Of a DNA stretch of 64,000 bases, positions 24,993 through 35,856 are shown piece after piece; the stretch's first letter is position 1, and the number at the start of each line of letters is the position of its first letter. The translations under genes and the position numbers were made by a program. Origin of the DNA: DATKYQ01 sp035528415 (GTDB lineage Bacteria > Myxococcota > B64-G9). The notes below the pieces were generated by a model. The model ran no database searches, was not told the DNA's origin, and worked only from the letters and a program-made list of their open reading frames with translations. Where the stretch lies: positions 62,001 through 126,000 of the forward strand of contig DATKYQ010000097.1 of the NCBI GenBank assembly GCA_035528415.1, read 5' to 3'.

Positions 24993-25026
24993 CATATTCC
25001 AACAAGTCCAACTTTGTTGGAATATG
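24993..25026. repeat. perfect 13-nt inverted repeat
   Basis: CATATTCCAACAA, 8-nt loop, TTGTTGGAATATG. It is a strong hairpin without a T-run; it may be an operator or recombination site. A related TATTCCAACA lies about 100 nt upstream. Confidence 0.8.
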
Positions 25027-25121
25027 CTCTTCCACGGCTCGGATGGGTCATGGGTGCCAGGTGATTCGGGTTCTCTGATTTAATTGGTTTTTCTATCCTA
25101 CGCCGCGGCTCCCGGTTTGGG

Positions 25122-25158
25122 TGTCCGAATTTCGAACAGCGTGACCGATTTTCGGACA
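25122..25158. repeat. 13-nt inverted repeat, two mismatches
   Basis: Arms TGTCCGAATTTCG and CGATTTTCGGACA around an 11-nt spacer, 144 nt before the ORF6N start. It could be an operator for that gene. It looks somewhat like insertion-sequence ends, but no transposase is nearby. Confidence 0.65.
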
Positions 25159-25302
25159 TTCTCGTGTTTTTTCGTCAAAGCCCGGCTAGAAACATCTTGA
25201 AAAAACGGCCTACTGGTGCGGCGAGCGATATGGCATGGGCTTTGCTCTACTATTCCAGATCAGGAGTCTTTGACTTTTTGGCTTCCTCAGAAAGGAATGT
25301 CA

Positions 25303-25827
25303 ATGCAACTGACACGGATAGAAGGTTTGATATATGAAGTGAGGGGCCGCCGGGTCATGCTGGATCGGGATCTGGCGTTACTCTACAGTGTTGACACCAG
25401 AGTGTTGAATCAAGCTGTTCGCAGAAACCTGAAGCGGTTTCCTGACGATTTCATGTTCAGACTAACCGCCGAGGAGCGTGATTCCCTAAGATCACAAATT
25501 GTGATCTTAGAGAGTGGTAGGGGACATCATCGAAAATACCCTCCATTCGCGTTCACAGAGCAAGGTGTAGCTATGCTCTCAAGTGTTCTCAGGAGCTCTC
25601 GTGCTATCCAGGTCAATATCGAAATCATGCGGGCTTTCGTGAAGTTGCGAAAAATTCTTGTCCAGAATAAAGAACTTGCGGAAAAATTAGCCGAACTAGA
25701 ATGTAAGGTAACAAGCCATGATCAAAGTATTCGTGCGATCTTCGAGGCTATCAGACAACTCATGGAGGAACCGGTTTCCAAAAAGCGGCGAATTGGATTC
25801 GGGGCAAAAGACGAAAAAGACGATTGA
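25303..25827 (+). CDS. ORF6N-domain protein
   Basis: 174 residues. The N-terminal ORF6N (KilA-N/BRO-related) DNA-binding domain is clear: I-E-G-L-I-Y-E-V-R-G-R-R-V-M-L-D-R-D-L-A-L-L-Y, then L-N-Q-A-V-R-R-N-L-K-R-F-P-D-D-F-M-F and F-T-E-Q-G-V-A-M-L-S. A coiled-coil-like C-terminus follows. The family is spread by phages and mobile elements. The start is ATG 25303, with AAAGGA upstream; an ATG 6 nt earlier is too close to that site. Lower GC than the flanking genes suggests horizontal transfer. Confidence 0.9.
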   Translation: MQLTRIEGLIYEVRGRRVMLDRDLALLYSVDTRVLNQAVRRNLKRFPDDFMFRLTAEERDSLRSQIVILESGRGHHRKYPPFAFTEQGVAMLSSVLRSSRAIQVNIEIMRAFVKLRKILVQNKELAEKLAELECKVTSHDQSIRAIFEAIRQLMEEPVSKKRRIGFGAKDEKDD

Positions 25828-25860
25828 TGGTGCATCAGATGGAGTACCCGGTTCGTATGG

Positions 25861-25903
25861 CACCTCGTTTGCACCTGCACCTCGTTTCGGCACCTCGTTT
25901 CGG
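25861..25903 (+). repeat. short CACCTCGTTT repeats
   Basis: Three copies, at 25861, 25878 and 25891. The last two are perfect 13-nt tandem copies (CACCTCGTTTCGG). They lie between the convergent ORF6N and Cys-rich lipoprotein genes; no function evident. Confidence 0.7.
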
Positions 25904-25929
25904 ACTACCCGCCGGGGCGGGGGTTGTTC

Positions 25930-27165
25930 CTACTGGGGAATACACAGCAGGCGCAGGCTGCCGCCCACGAAACCGCGCGGCCAGCATTTCAGATCGGTCC
26001 GCGGGCACTGGTAGGTTCCGGCGCAGTCGTAGAGGCAGGTCTGGGTCTCGGGCGGGCTGGTGCAACTGTCGCAGTCGTCGCACAGCAGGCCCTGGCTGTT
26101 GTCGCACTCGAGATCCACGGTGCAGGGGGCGCCCTCCTGGCCTGCGCCGGCCGGATGGCACTGGCCGCTGACTTGATCGCATTCCCAGTCTTGCTGGCAG
26201 TCCTGGTTGGTTTGGCACCTGGTCTTGCAGATGCACGCGCCGGTGTCGCAGTACTCGTCGGCCTGGCAACCTCCGCAGCAGTCGTCTATGCAGACGTGGC
26301 TTTCGTAGTTGCACTGCTTACCGGCGGCGCAATCGGAGTTCTGATCGCAGCCTTCCTGGCACTCGCCCACGCCTGCCGGGCCGGCGGTCGGGTTGCACCA
26401 CTGGCCCTGGGGACAGGTCTCGATGGTGCAGCCGGGGCTGACACACTCGTTGTCGCGGCACTCCTGGTTGCCCGCGCAGTCGGCGTCGTTGACGCACTCG
26501 GGCATGCACTCGCCCTCGCGGCAGCTCGGATAATTCGGATCCTTGCAGTCGTCGTCCGACAGGCAACCTTCCGAGTCGGGGATGCAGGTTCCGAAGTTGC
26601 AGTGGAACCCGGCACAGCAGTCGTCGTCGCCCTGGCACATCCCGGGCGGCTTAGTGCACTCGCCGTTCTTGCAGACCAGGCAGATCGCATGCGCGCAATC
26701 CTCGCGCGTCGTGCAGTTCTTCGGCACGCAGCGGTTGTCGATGCACTTCTCGTCCTGGCCGCACTGCTCCGGCCCGGTGCAGGTCTTGTCGTCTCCACCG
26801 GCCGGCACGCACTCGCCGCCGGTGCAGGTCTCGTTGGCGTAGCAGTCGCAGAACTCGTCGCAGGCCGTCGGGGCGCTTCCCGCCTCGCAGCGCGACAGGC
26901 TGGTGTTGCAGACCATGTTCTGGCCGCGTTCGCCGCAGTCGTAGTTGCAACTACAGGCCTTGATTTCCTGGCAGACGCCGCCGATGCAGTCTTGGCCCGC
27001 GGGGCAATCGTCTTTCGACTGGCAGAAGGTGATGTCGCCGCCGGCCCCGTCGGCGTCCCAGGCGTCTCCGCCGTCGAAGGGACCGCCGCCGCTCGAACAG
27101 CCCGCGACCGTGATAAAGATTGCAAGCGCGGCCGACGAGAATATCTTTACACAAGCAGTTCTCAT
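25930..27165 (-). CDS. cysteine-rich lipoprotein
   Basis: 411 residues. Lipoprotein signal with lipobox V-A-G-C, then a Gly/Asp-rich linker. About ten Cys-rich modules follow, of the form C-x4-D/Q-C-x5-C-x3-x-C-V (for example C-T-G-P-E-Q-C-G-Q-D-E-K-C), similar to Dickkopf-like Cys-rich domains common in Myxococcota. Many disulfides are expected, so it should be an outer, oxidised-compartment protein. The start is ATG 27165 behind GGAGG; a TTG at 27177 is part of the ribosome site. The opposite strand is also open over this length because of composition. Confidence 0.85.
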   Translation of the reverse strand: MRTACVKIFSSAALAIFITVAGCSSGGGPFDGGDAWDADGAGGDITFCQSKDDCPAGQDCIGGVCQEIKACSCNYDCGERGQNMVCNTSLSRCEAGSAPTACDEFCDCYANETCTGGECVPAGGDDKTCTGPEQCGQDEKCIDNRCVPKNCTTREDCAHAICLVCKNGECTKPPGMCQGDDDCCAGFHCNFGTCIPDSEGCLSDDDCKDPNYPSCREGECMPECVNDADCAGNQECRDNECVSPGCTIETCPQGQWCNPTAGPAGVGECQEGCDQNSDCAAGKQCNYESHVCIDDCCGGCQADEYCDTGACICKTRCQTNQDCQQDWECDQVSGQCHPAGAGQEGAPCTVDLECDNSQGLLCDDCDSCTSPPETQTCLYDCAGTYQCPRTDLKCWPRGFVGGSLRLLCIPQ

Positions 27166-27286
27166 TTTCTCCTCCAAGGCGAAGACAAATCAATAATAGC
27201 AGAAAAAGACAAAAGCGCCAGACGTAATGAAATTGCGTACCCGTTGGGTTATGGGTTATGTTCATTGTCAGGAGGGAGGTGGCCCG

Positions 27287-27724
27287 ATGAGTGAGAAATC
27301 CTTTGATGATTTTACAGCCGGCAACTTGCTGTTTAAAACGCTCGACGAGGCCGCAAGACAACGAGTTCTGGAGTTGGCTCGCCTGGAGAAGTATTCCAAG
27401 GGAGACACGATCATTGAGCAGGATGAAACCGGCGATGACATCTACTTGTTGAAAAGCGGCAAGGTGGACGTCCAGACAATGCAGGAAGGTTTCATCATCG
27501 AACTCACCACCCTCGAACCGGGCAGCATTTTCGGCGAAGTTGCCGAGGTATCCAACGTCCGCCGCACGGCGACCATTGTCGCCAAGGAGGACGTAGAAGT
27601 GTTGCGCTTCCTGGGACCGGAACTGGTAGAGGAACTCAGGAAACACCCCACCGCCAGCAAGCTGCTCGACCACATAGTCCTGCACCGCGCCAAGGATACG
27701 ATCGAGAAGACATTCGGGTACTAA
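27287..27724 (+). CDS. cyclic-nucleotide-binding domain protein
   Basis: 145 residues, a single CAP_ED beta-roll: L-L-K-S-G-K-V-D-V, then the phosphate-binding cassette P-G-S-I-F-G-E-V-A-E followed by R-R-T-A-T-I-V-A. No DNA-binding or enzyme domain is attached, so it may act by binding a partner. The start is ATG 27287 behind CAGGAGG. It is divergent from the Cys-rich lipoprotein gene. Confidence 0.88.
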   Translation: MSEKSFDDFTAGNLLFKTLDEAARQRVLELARLEKYSKGDTIIEQDETGDDIYLLKSGKVDVQTMQEGFIIELTTLEPGSIFGEVAEVSNVRRTATIVAKEDVEVLRFLGPELVEELRKHPTASKLLDHIVLHRAKDTIEKTFGY

Positions 27725-27750
27725 AAGGCTTCGGTTTCGAACGACGAGTC

Positions 27751-28404
27751 TTACGTCCAGTCGACTACCTGCCAGCCCAATCGTTTAGCGTAGCGCCGAA
27801 GAGCTCGTGAGGGAGTGGTGGCCATGCGCTTGCCGCATAGTTCGAGTATCGGCACGTCCGAGAGGTGATCGCTGTAGGCCCAGGAGCTTGCCCAGTCGGT
27901 CTGCTGGTAGAGATCCAGTTCCTTCAGCCTTTTGACCTTTTCCTGGCCGTAGCAGTTGGCTCCCATTACGGTAGGGACGGGTTCGATCGCCGTGCGAGTG
28001 GCGACTAAAACGTCGAAGCCCAGATGCCGGGCAATATTTTTCATGTAGAAGTCCACCGAGGCCGTGGCCAGAATTAGCTTGTGCCCTTGTTCGCGATGCC
28101 AGCGCACTCGTTCGAGACCCTCCGCGAAGTAGCGCTGCCGGATGACCCGCTCGTGGAAATTATCAACCAGTGCCTCGCGCTCGGGCGGAGGGACGTGTCT
28201 CAGGATCTTCAGCATGGCGTTCTTGATGCGCTTCTTGGTGACCAGCCCCAGGCCGTATCCCGGAGCCAGGGTGGCCAAGAGCGGAAACTCGGTCAAAGCG
28301 CGCGGGTAACGCCGCAGCACAAAAAGGACAAACGGCAGGGCCGAGTCGCCGCGGACCAGCGTGCCGTCGAAGTCGAAAAGGCCGACTGTGATCTTTGAAC
28401 TCAT
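27751..28404 (-). CDS. HAD-superfamily IB phosphatase
   Basis: 217 residues with the SerB/CicA-like plan: motif I D-F-D-G-T at residues 11-15, motif II L-A-T-A-S near 122, a conserved Lys (Q-E-K-V-K), and motif III Y-S-D-H-L-S-D near 177. Members dephosphorylate small phosphomonoesters such as phosphoserine or phosphatidylglycerophosphate; the substrate cannot be told here. The start is ATG 28404, where the HAD fold begins. The longer frame toward 28854 overlaps ispDF and is a shadow. Confidence 0.85.
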   Translation of the reverse strand: MSSKITVGLFDFDGTLVRGDSALPFVLFVLRRYPRALTEFPLLATLAPGYGLGLVTKKRIKNAMLKILRHVPPPEREALVDNFHERVIRQRYFAEGLERVRWHREQGHKLILATASVDFYMKNIARHLGFDVLVATRTAIEPVPTVMGANCYGQEKVKRLKELDLYQQTDWASSWAYSDHLSDVPILELCGKRMATTPSRALRRYAKRLGWQVVDWT

Positions 28405-28459
28405 CCGTTCGCATCGATGGCATGATAAGAGTGGCCTGTCAAGCCGGGATCTGGTATCA

Positions 28460-29659
28460 ATGCGGCTTGTGATGAAGGAGAAATCCAAAAGACCGGGCTG
28501 CTTTGCCATTGTTCCGGCCGCGGGACGGGGGCTTCGTTTCGGCGGCCGGCTGCCCAAGCAGTTTGCGCCAGTCTGCGGTTCTACAATCCTCACCCGCACG
28601 CTCCGGGCGCTCTGGTCGACCGGACTCCTGGACGGGATGGTCGTGGTCGTGCCGGCGGAAGCGGCCGGCTCGGACGAGATTTTGCCGGGCGACATGCGCG
28701 GGCGTGACGACATCCTGGTGACGGCCGGCGGCATGCGCCGCTGCGATTCAGTCAAGGCGGGCCTCGATCGCCTGCCGGCCGGATGCGAACTGGTGCTGGT
28801 GCACGATGGGGCGCGGCCGCGGGTTTCGGCCGCGCTGGTCGAGCGAGTGATCACCGGCGCTCTGCAATACGGGGCATGCGTGCCCGTGCTGCCGGCCGCG
28901 GAAACATTGAAGCAAGTCGATCACAACGGAAAAGTCGAGGCCACCCTGGACAGAAGCCGGGTGCGTTTGGCTCAGACCCCTCAGGGATTTGCAAGAGAGA
29001 TCCTTGCAGAGGCTTATCGCCGGGTCGGCACGAACGACCAGGGCGTCGACTTCACGGACGATGCGGCACTTGTTGAGCAAGCCGGCTACCCGGTGTCCAC
29101 CGTCGCCGGCGAGCCGGGAAACATCAAGCTGACCCGGCCTTCCGATCTGGCCGGTCTGGGCCTCATGATTCCGCGCGTTGGCTTGGGCTACGACGTGCAC
29201 CGCTTCGGACCCGGCCGCAAGTTGTTGTTGGGCGGCGTCGAGGTCGCACATCCCCAGGGGCTCCTCGGGCACTCCGACGGCGACGTCGCGCTGCACGCCT
29301 TGATAGATGCGCTTCTGGGGGCTGCAGCCCGGGGAGACATCGGGCGTCTTTTTCCTGACGACGACCCGGCCTACCTGGGAGCCGACAGCATCGATCTGTT
29401 GCAAAAGACTCTTTCCGTAATCGGGCGCGCCGGTTTCACGGTCTGCTCGGCTGACATCACCATCGTCGCCCAGGCGCCGCGCCTGAAGGACTATCTGCCG
29501 CGCATGGCCGAGAGAGTGTCCGAGGCGCTCGGCCTCGACCCCGGCCAGGTCGGAGTCAAGGCCACGACCGAGGAAGGCCTGGGGTTCACCGGGCGGCAAG
29601 AGGGCATCGCCGCCCATGCGCTGGCCGTGCTGGTTAGAGAGAGAACGGAAGATGAGTGA
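28460..29659 (+). CDS. ispDF: bifunctional IspD/IspF isoprenoid enzyme
   Basis: 399 residues carrying two steps of the MEP isoprenoid pathway. The N-terminal IspD cytidylyltransferase has P-A-A-G-R-G-L-R-F-G and V-H-D-G-A-R-P. From about residue 235 the IspF cyclase has G-Y-D-V-H-R-F with zinc ligands D-V-H and H-S-D-G-D, and F-P-D-D-D-P. Fusion of the two is known in several Proteobacteria and lets the gene skip the IspE step spatially. ATG 28472 is an alternative start. It overlaps the next gene by 8 nt and leads the ispDF-cysS-uvrB-uvrC run. Confidence 0.95.
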   Translation: MRLVMKEKSKRPGCFAIVPAAGRGLRFGGRLPKQFAPVCGSTILTRTLRALWSTGLLDGMVVVVPAEAAGSDEILPGDMRGRDDILVTAGGMRRCDSVKAGLDRLPAGCELVLVHDGARPRVSAALVERVITGALQYGACVPVLPAAETLKQVDHNGKVEATLDRSRVRLAQTPQGFAREILAEAYRRVGTNDQGVDFTDDAALVEQAGYPVSTVAGEPGNIKLTRPSDLAGLGLMIPRVGLGYDVHRFGPGRKLLLGGVEVAHPQGLLGHSDGDVALHALIDALLGAAARGDIGRLFPDDDPAYLGADSIDLLQKTLSVIGRAGFTVCSADITIVAQAPRLKDYLPRMAERVSEALGLDPGQVGVKATTEEGLGFTGRQEGIAAHALAVLVRERTEDE

Positions 29660-30347
29660 CGTACAAAAAAATACACCGGCGTCAGGGGAAGATAGCTTCT
29701 TCGAATCGGAGGTCGCCGAACGAGATCCGCAGGGCCTCGGGCAACTGGAAGAACGCAAACTTCGATCGCGCAGACTCAGGGCGCGCATCTTTGTCTGCCT
29801 GGTGCTGGCTTTGGCGCTGGTGTTGATCTACATGTTGCGCGATGACCTTGCCTATTTCTTCGAATCACGCACACCTGTCGATTTCGGTCTGGCCGAAGAG
29901 ATGCAGACCAGGCCGCTCGATCACAACAGCTATGTTCACCTGCACGGCATCGCCAGGGACATGTGCATCAAGGCCGACCTGCTGACAGGCAGCGTGCGCT
30001 TTTTATACCTACTGGGATCCGACCTGGGTAGCCGCATTCTGATAGAGACTCCCACGGAAAAGGATACGGGTTGCCTGGGCGCGGTCGAAAGCGATTTCGA
30101 GGGGAGGCTTGTGAACCTTGACGAAACCAGGCGCTACGATCGCGTGTTGAGCTACTACCGCAAGCATTTTCCGAGCGCGCCTCGGGAGAGGCCCGTCTAC
30201 TTGCTGCAGGACGGCATGCGACCCCTAAGCGCCTGGTGGTATCCGCTGGCGGTCCTGGTTATCCTGTTGCTGTGGGTGCTGAACGTCCGCACGCTCATTC
30301 GCATCAGGCGACGCGCCCGCTTGAGCGATCAAGGAGGAACGCAATGA
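29652..30347 (+). CDS. two-pass membrane protein of unknown function
   Basis: 231 residues. A charged cytoplasmic-looking N-terminus is followed by one hydrophobic helix (F-V-C-L-V-L-A-L-A-L-V-L-I-Y-M-L). A ~135-residue soluble part contains two cysteines, and a second helix (Y-P-L-A-V-L-V-I-L-L-L-W-V-L) ends in a basic tail. I do not recognise the family. It overlaps ispDF by 8 nt and cysS by ATGA, so it is translated within that operon. Confidence 0.75.
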   Translation: MSDVQKNTPASGEDSFFESEVAERDPQGLGQLEERKLRSRRLRARIFVCLVLALALVLIYMLRDDLAYFFESRTPVDFGLAEEMQTRPLDHNSYVHLHGIARDMCIKADLLTGSVRFLYLLGSDLGSRILIETPTEKDTGCLGAVESDFEGRLVNLDETRRYDRVLSYYRKHFPSAPRERPVYLLQDGMRPLSAWWYPLAVLVILLLWVLNVRTLIRIRRRARLSDQGGTQ

Positions 30348-31915
30348 GCCTGACAATTTACAACACTTTCACAAACGGCAAGCAGCCGTTCGAGCCGCTG
30401 GTGCCCGGCAAGGTCGGCATGTACGTCTGCGGAGTAACCGTCTACGACATGTGCCACATCGGCCACGCCCGGGCCTACGTGACCGCCGACCTGATCTATC
30501 GCTATCTTCAGGCCAGCGGCTTCGAAGTGACCTACGTGCGCAACTTCACCGACGTCGACGACAAGATCATCAAGCGGGCCGCCGAGCTGGGCATCCCGAC
30601 CGGCGAGCTGACCGAGAAGAATATCAGCGAGTTTTACACCGACATGGACGCGCTGATGATCAAGCGCCCCGACGTCGAGCCGCGTGTCACCGGGCACATC
30701 CCAGACATCATCGAGACGGTGCGCGCTTTGGTCGATCGCGGACACGCCTACGTTGTGGACGGCGACGTCTATTTCGACGTGCCGTCGTATCCCGACTACG
30801 GCAAGCTTTCGAAACGCAACCTCGACGACCTCAAGGCCGGAGCGCGTGTTGAAGTCGACCGGCGCAAGCGCAGCCCGCTGGATTTCGTTCTCTGGAAAGC
30901 GTCCAAGCCGGGGGAACCAAAATGGGACAGCCCCTGGGGCAAGGGCCGACCCGGCTGGCACATCGAGTGCTCGACCATGAGCACCAAGTATCTGGGCAAG
31001 ACTTTCGACATTCACGGCGGCGGCAAGGATCTTATCTTTCCCCACCACGAGAACGAGATCGCCCAGGCCGAGGCGGCCCACGGTGTGCCCTTTGTGCGTT
31101 ACTTCTTCCATAACGGCTTCGTCAACATCGACAAGGAGAAGATGTCCAAGTCGCTGGGCAACTTTTTCACCGTCCGCGAAATCTGCCAGCGCTACGACCC
31201 GGAGGCGCTGCGCTACTTCTTGCTGACGACCCACTATCGGAGCCCGATCAACTTCGAGGTGGAGTTCAACTGCCCCGAGTGCGGCGCCGCGCTGAGCCGC
31301 GCGGACCTCGAGGCTTCGAGGTGCCCGGCTTGCCACGAGAATCTCTCCGGCGAATCGGCGGGACGGGGCATTCGCTTGCCTGCGCTCGAGGAAAACCAGA
31401 GGCGCTTGGACTACTTGTACACAACGCTTCAGCGTATGGACAAGTTCTTAGACAGCGGGGCTACGGGCGTCGGAGAACTCGTCAGGCGCGAAGAGGTCGA
31501 CTCGCTGCGCCCGCGATTCAGTGCGGCCATGGACGACGACTTCAACGCCGCCGCGGCGCTGGCTGTCGTCTCGGACGCCATGCACCTGGCGAACGACGTA
31601 CTGGACAACAAGGAAAAAAGGGCCGAGGCCCTGATTACATCGACTATCCAGGTAATCCGCGACGCACTCGATCGCATGGCCGCGGTGCTGGGCGTCCTCG
31701 AGCGCGATCCGGCCGAGGCGCTAGCGGCGTTGAAGGCTAGAGCCTTGCGCTCGGTCGCAAGCGACCCCGGAGAGATCGATCGACTGGTGACCGAGCGCAA
31801 CCAGGCCCGGACCGACAAGGACTTCGCGCGCGCCGATGAAATTCGCGGACGGCTGTCTGACATGGGCGTCGAGTTGATGGACGGCCCCGAGGGAACCACC
31901 TGGAAGGTCGGCTGA
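30344..31915 (+). CDS. cysS: cysteinyl-tRNA synthetase with zinc-ribbon insertion
   Basis: 523 residues. Class I signatures: C-H-I-G-H near residue 38 and E-K-M-S-K-S near 265. Catalytic-zinc region: Y-V-C-G-V-T-V-Y-D and F-P-H-H-E-N-E. After F-E-V-E-F-N the protein carries an extra C-P-E-C-G..C-P-A-C-H zinc ribbon (near residues 309-328), between the catalytic core and the helical anticodon domains. E. coli CysS (461 residues) lacks this. The ribosome site AAGGAGG precedes ATG 30344, which overlaps the upstream stop. Confidence 0.95.
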   Translation: MSLTIYNTFTNGKQPFEPLVPGKVGMYVCGVTVYDMCHIGHARAYVTADLIYRYLQASGFEVTYVRNFTDVDDKIIKRAAELGIPTGELTEKNISEFYTDMDALMIKRPDVEPRVTGHIPDIIETVRALVDRGHAYVVDGDVYFDVPSYPDYGKLSKRNLDDLKAGARVEVDRRKRSPLDFVLWKASKPGEPKWDSPWGKGRPGWHIECSTMSTKYLGKTFDIHGGGKDLIFPHHENEIAQAEAAHGVPFVRYFFHNGFVNIDKEKMSKSLGNFFTVREICQRYDPEALRYFLLTTHYRSPINFEVEFNCPECGAALSRADLEASRCPACHENLSGESAGRGIRLPALEENQRRLDYLYTTLQRMDKFLDSGATGVGELVRREEVDSLRPRFSAAMDDDFNAAAALAVVSDAMHLANDVLDNKEKRAEALITSTIQVIRDALDRMAAVLGVLERDPAEALAALKARALRSVASDPGEIDRLVTERNQARTDKDFARADEIRGRLSDMGVELMDGPEGTTWKVG

Positions 31916-31929
31916 CAGGGTGAGCTGCA

Positions 31930-33909
<1,980 letters not shown>

Positions 33910-33917
33910 ATAGCGGC

Positions 33918-35837
33918 ATGGCCCGGAATGTACAGCCGCTGAAAGGCGCACGTCTGGAAGCCCTGCTCGAGAGGCTTCCGGCCAAGCCCGGGGTATACCT
34001 GATGAAGGGGCTGCGCGGGAGCGTTATCTACATCGGCAAGGCCAAGAACCTGCGTTCGCGGGTACGCAGCTACTTCAGGGCCTCCGGTGACGAGCGGGCC
34101 TTCGTCGCGCGCCTCGACTGCGAGCTGGGCGAGATCGAGGTAATAGTCACGTCTTCCGAAAAAGACGCCCTGATTCTCGAACGCGAATTGATCGGGAAGA
34201 AACGGCCGCGATACAACGTCGATCTGACGGACGACAAGAACTTTTTGTCGATCCGCATCACAAGCTCGCAGCCCTACCCGCGCCTGGTCCTCGACCGGCG
34301 GCGCCCGCGAGGCGATCCGCAGGCAGACGGCGGCGGGCGCTGGTTCGGCCCTTACACATCGGCCACGGCGGCGCGGGAGACCTTTCGCCTGTTGCAGACT
34401 GCGTTCGGCCTGAGGACCTGCAACGACACCTCTTTCCGCGGGCGCCAAAGGCCGTGCCTGCTGCAGCAGATGGGTCGCTGTTTAGGCCCCTGCGCCCTCG
34501 AGGTGCCGCCGGACGAGTACGCCCTGCACATCAAGCAGGCAGTGTCTCTTCTGTCCGGTCGCAGCGACGATGTCATCGAGGCACTTCGGGACAAGATGCG
34601 AGCGGCGGCCGCCGAGCTGCGTTTCGAGGATGCCGCCCGCCTGCGTGACAGGATTGCGGCCGTCAGCGGTGCCCTCGATCGGAAAACGCTCATCGATCCG
34701 TCCAGGAAGGACCGGGATGCTATCGGTATCCACCGGGAGGGCGCGGCGGGCGTGATAGTGATCTTGCACGTGCGAAGGGGATGGCTATTGGGCATCAGTC
34801 GCTTCCCTTTCTCGGATAGCCAGGCGCCCACGGCCGACCTGGTGCGCCAAATCTTCACCCGGCACTACGGCAGCGGGGCCGAGGTGCCTCCGGAGATCTT
34901 CCTGCCTCCCGAAGCGTCCCTGGGGGCGGAGGGCGATGGCGATCTTGACCTGCTCTGCGAGTTCCTGTGTGAGAGGCGTAAGGGTATAGTCGAGTTGTTC
35001 GCTCCCCGGCGCGGCACGGCCGAACTGATTGGGCTGGCCCGCGAGAACGCCCGCGAGGCTTTCCTGTCCAGGCTGGCCACCACCGGAATCCTGATGAATC
35101 GACTCGAACGCCTGGAAAGAAGGCTGCACCTGGCACACTTGCCGCGGCGCATCGACTGCTTCGACCTTTCCACCCTGGGAGGACACTGGAGCGTAGGTTC
35201 GATGGCCGTGCTTGTGGACGGCGAACCGGCTCCGGCAGAGTATCGACGCTACCGGATCCGCGATGCGGCCCCGGATTCAGACGTGGACATGATGCGCGAG
35301 GTGATCTCGAGGCGTTTTCGATCCATCCTGGATGGCAAGGTTGACGGCCCCGATCTAGTTCTGCTCGACGGTGGGTTGGGACAACTCAGGGCGGTCCGGG
35401 CTGTGTTTGAAGACCTCGGTGTTACGGATGTCGGCCTGGCGGCGCTGGCCAAGGGACGCGCCGAAAAGAAAAAGGGTAAACGATCAAGGGAGAAAGTCTA
35501 TCTGCCGGGTCGCAAGAACCCGATTCTGCTCAGGCCCGACAGCGACGAGCTGTTTCTGCTTGCCCGAGTGCGGGACGAGGCACACCGTTTCGCCGTCGCC
35601 TATCACAGGCGCCTGCGCAGAAAGAGCAAGTTACGCTCGGTGCTCGACGAAGTTCCCGGAGTAGGGCCGGTCTTACGGCGGCGACTGCTGGTTCATTTTG
35701 GCAGCCTGCGGGGCGTGCGGGCAGCGGTGCCCGGGCGCCTTACCGAGGTCAAGGGCGTGACGCCCCGCCTGGCGCTGCGCATCCACAATTTTCTTTGCGA
35801 CTTGACCGATCTTGGCGGTACTGATAGTGGAACTTGA
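33918..35837 (+). CDS. uvrC: excinuclease ABC subunit C
   Basis: 639 residues. It makes both incisions in nucleotide excision repair. N-terminal GIY-YIG nuclease (G-V-Y-L-M-K..V-I-Y-I-G-K-A-K-N-L), UVR motif (F-E-D-A-A-R-L-R-D-R-I), RNase H-like C-terminal nuclease (I-D-C-F-D-L-S, L-L-D-G-G-L-G-Q-L), and helix-hairpin-helix pair at the end (V-P-G-V-G-P..V-K-G-V-T). Confidence 0.97.
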   Translation: MARNVQPLKGARLEALLERLPAKPGVYLMKGLRGSVIYIGKAKNLRSRVRSYFRASGDERAFVARLDCELGEIEVIVTSSEKDALILERELIGKKRPRYNVDLTDDKNFLSIRITSSQPYPRLVLDRRRPRGDPQADGGGRWFGPYTSATAARETFRLLQTAFGLRTCNDTSFRGRQRPCLLQQMGRCLGPCALEVPPDEYALHIKQAVSLLSGRSDDVIEALRDKMRAAAAELRFEDAARLRDRIAAVSGALDRKTLIDPSRKDRDAIGIHREGAAGVIVILHVRRGWLLGISRFPFSDSQAPTADLVRQIFTRHYGSGAEVPPEIFLPPEASLGAEGDGDLDLLCEFLCERRKGIVELFAPRRGTAELIGLARENAREAFLSRLATTGILMNRLERLERRLHLAHLPRRIDCFDLSTLGGHWSVGSMAVLVDGEPAPAEYRRYRIRDAAPDSDVDMMREVISRRFRSILDGKVDGPDLVLLDGGLGQLRAVRAVFEDLGVTDVGLAALAKGRAEKKKGKRSREKVYLPGRKNPILLRPDSDELFLLARVRDEAHRFAVAYHRRLRRKSKLRSVLDEVPGVGPVLRRRLLVHFGSLRGVRAAVPGRLTEVKGVTPRLALRIHNFLCDLTDLGGTDSGT

Positions 35838-35856
35838 ATACGATCACATGGAGTAG

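Larger units (their letters stand above)
24767..25302. other. 536-nt non-coding stretch between the DGR-type target and ORF6N gene
   Basis: No credible reading frame. It opens with the second 35-nt direct repeat (24770-24804) and is less GC-rich than its neighbours from about 24.9 kb. It holds two inverted repeats (24993-25026 and 25122-25158). I see no template repeat, reverse transcriptase, tRNA or transposase in it. Confidence 0.7.

Noticed and set aside
25122..25158. Inverted repeat as insertion-sequence ends
   Set aside because: The arms are only 11 nt apart, with no transposase between or around them. An operator or simple hairpin is more likely.
24767..25302. DGR template repeat or reverse transcriptase in the gap after the second target
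   Set aside because: I looked for the VR flanks (GGCACGCCTTCGAATTGG, TGCGTTGTGTGCGC) and a YxDD-type frame here and found neither.
25924..27294. 456-residue plus-strand frame opposite the Cys-rich lipoprotein
   Set aside because: Its composition is Ala/Val-rich low-complexity, it has no good ribosome site, and the minus-strand lipoprotein has a signal peptide, a ribosome site and ordered Cys modules.
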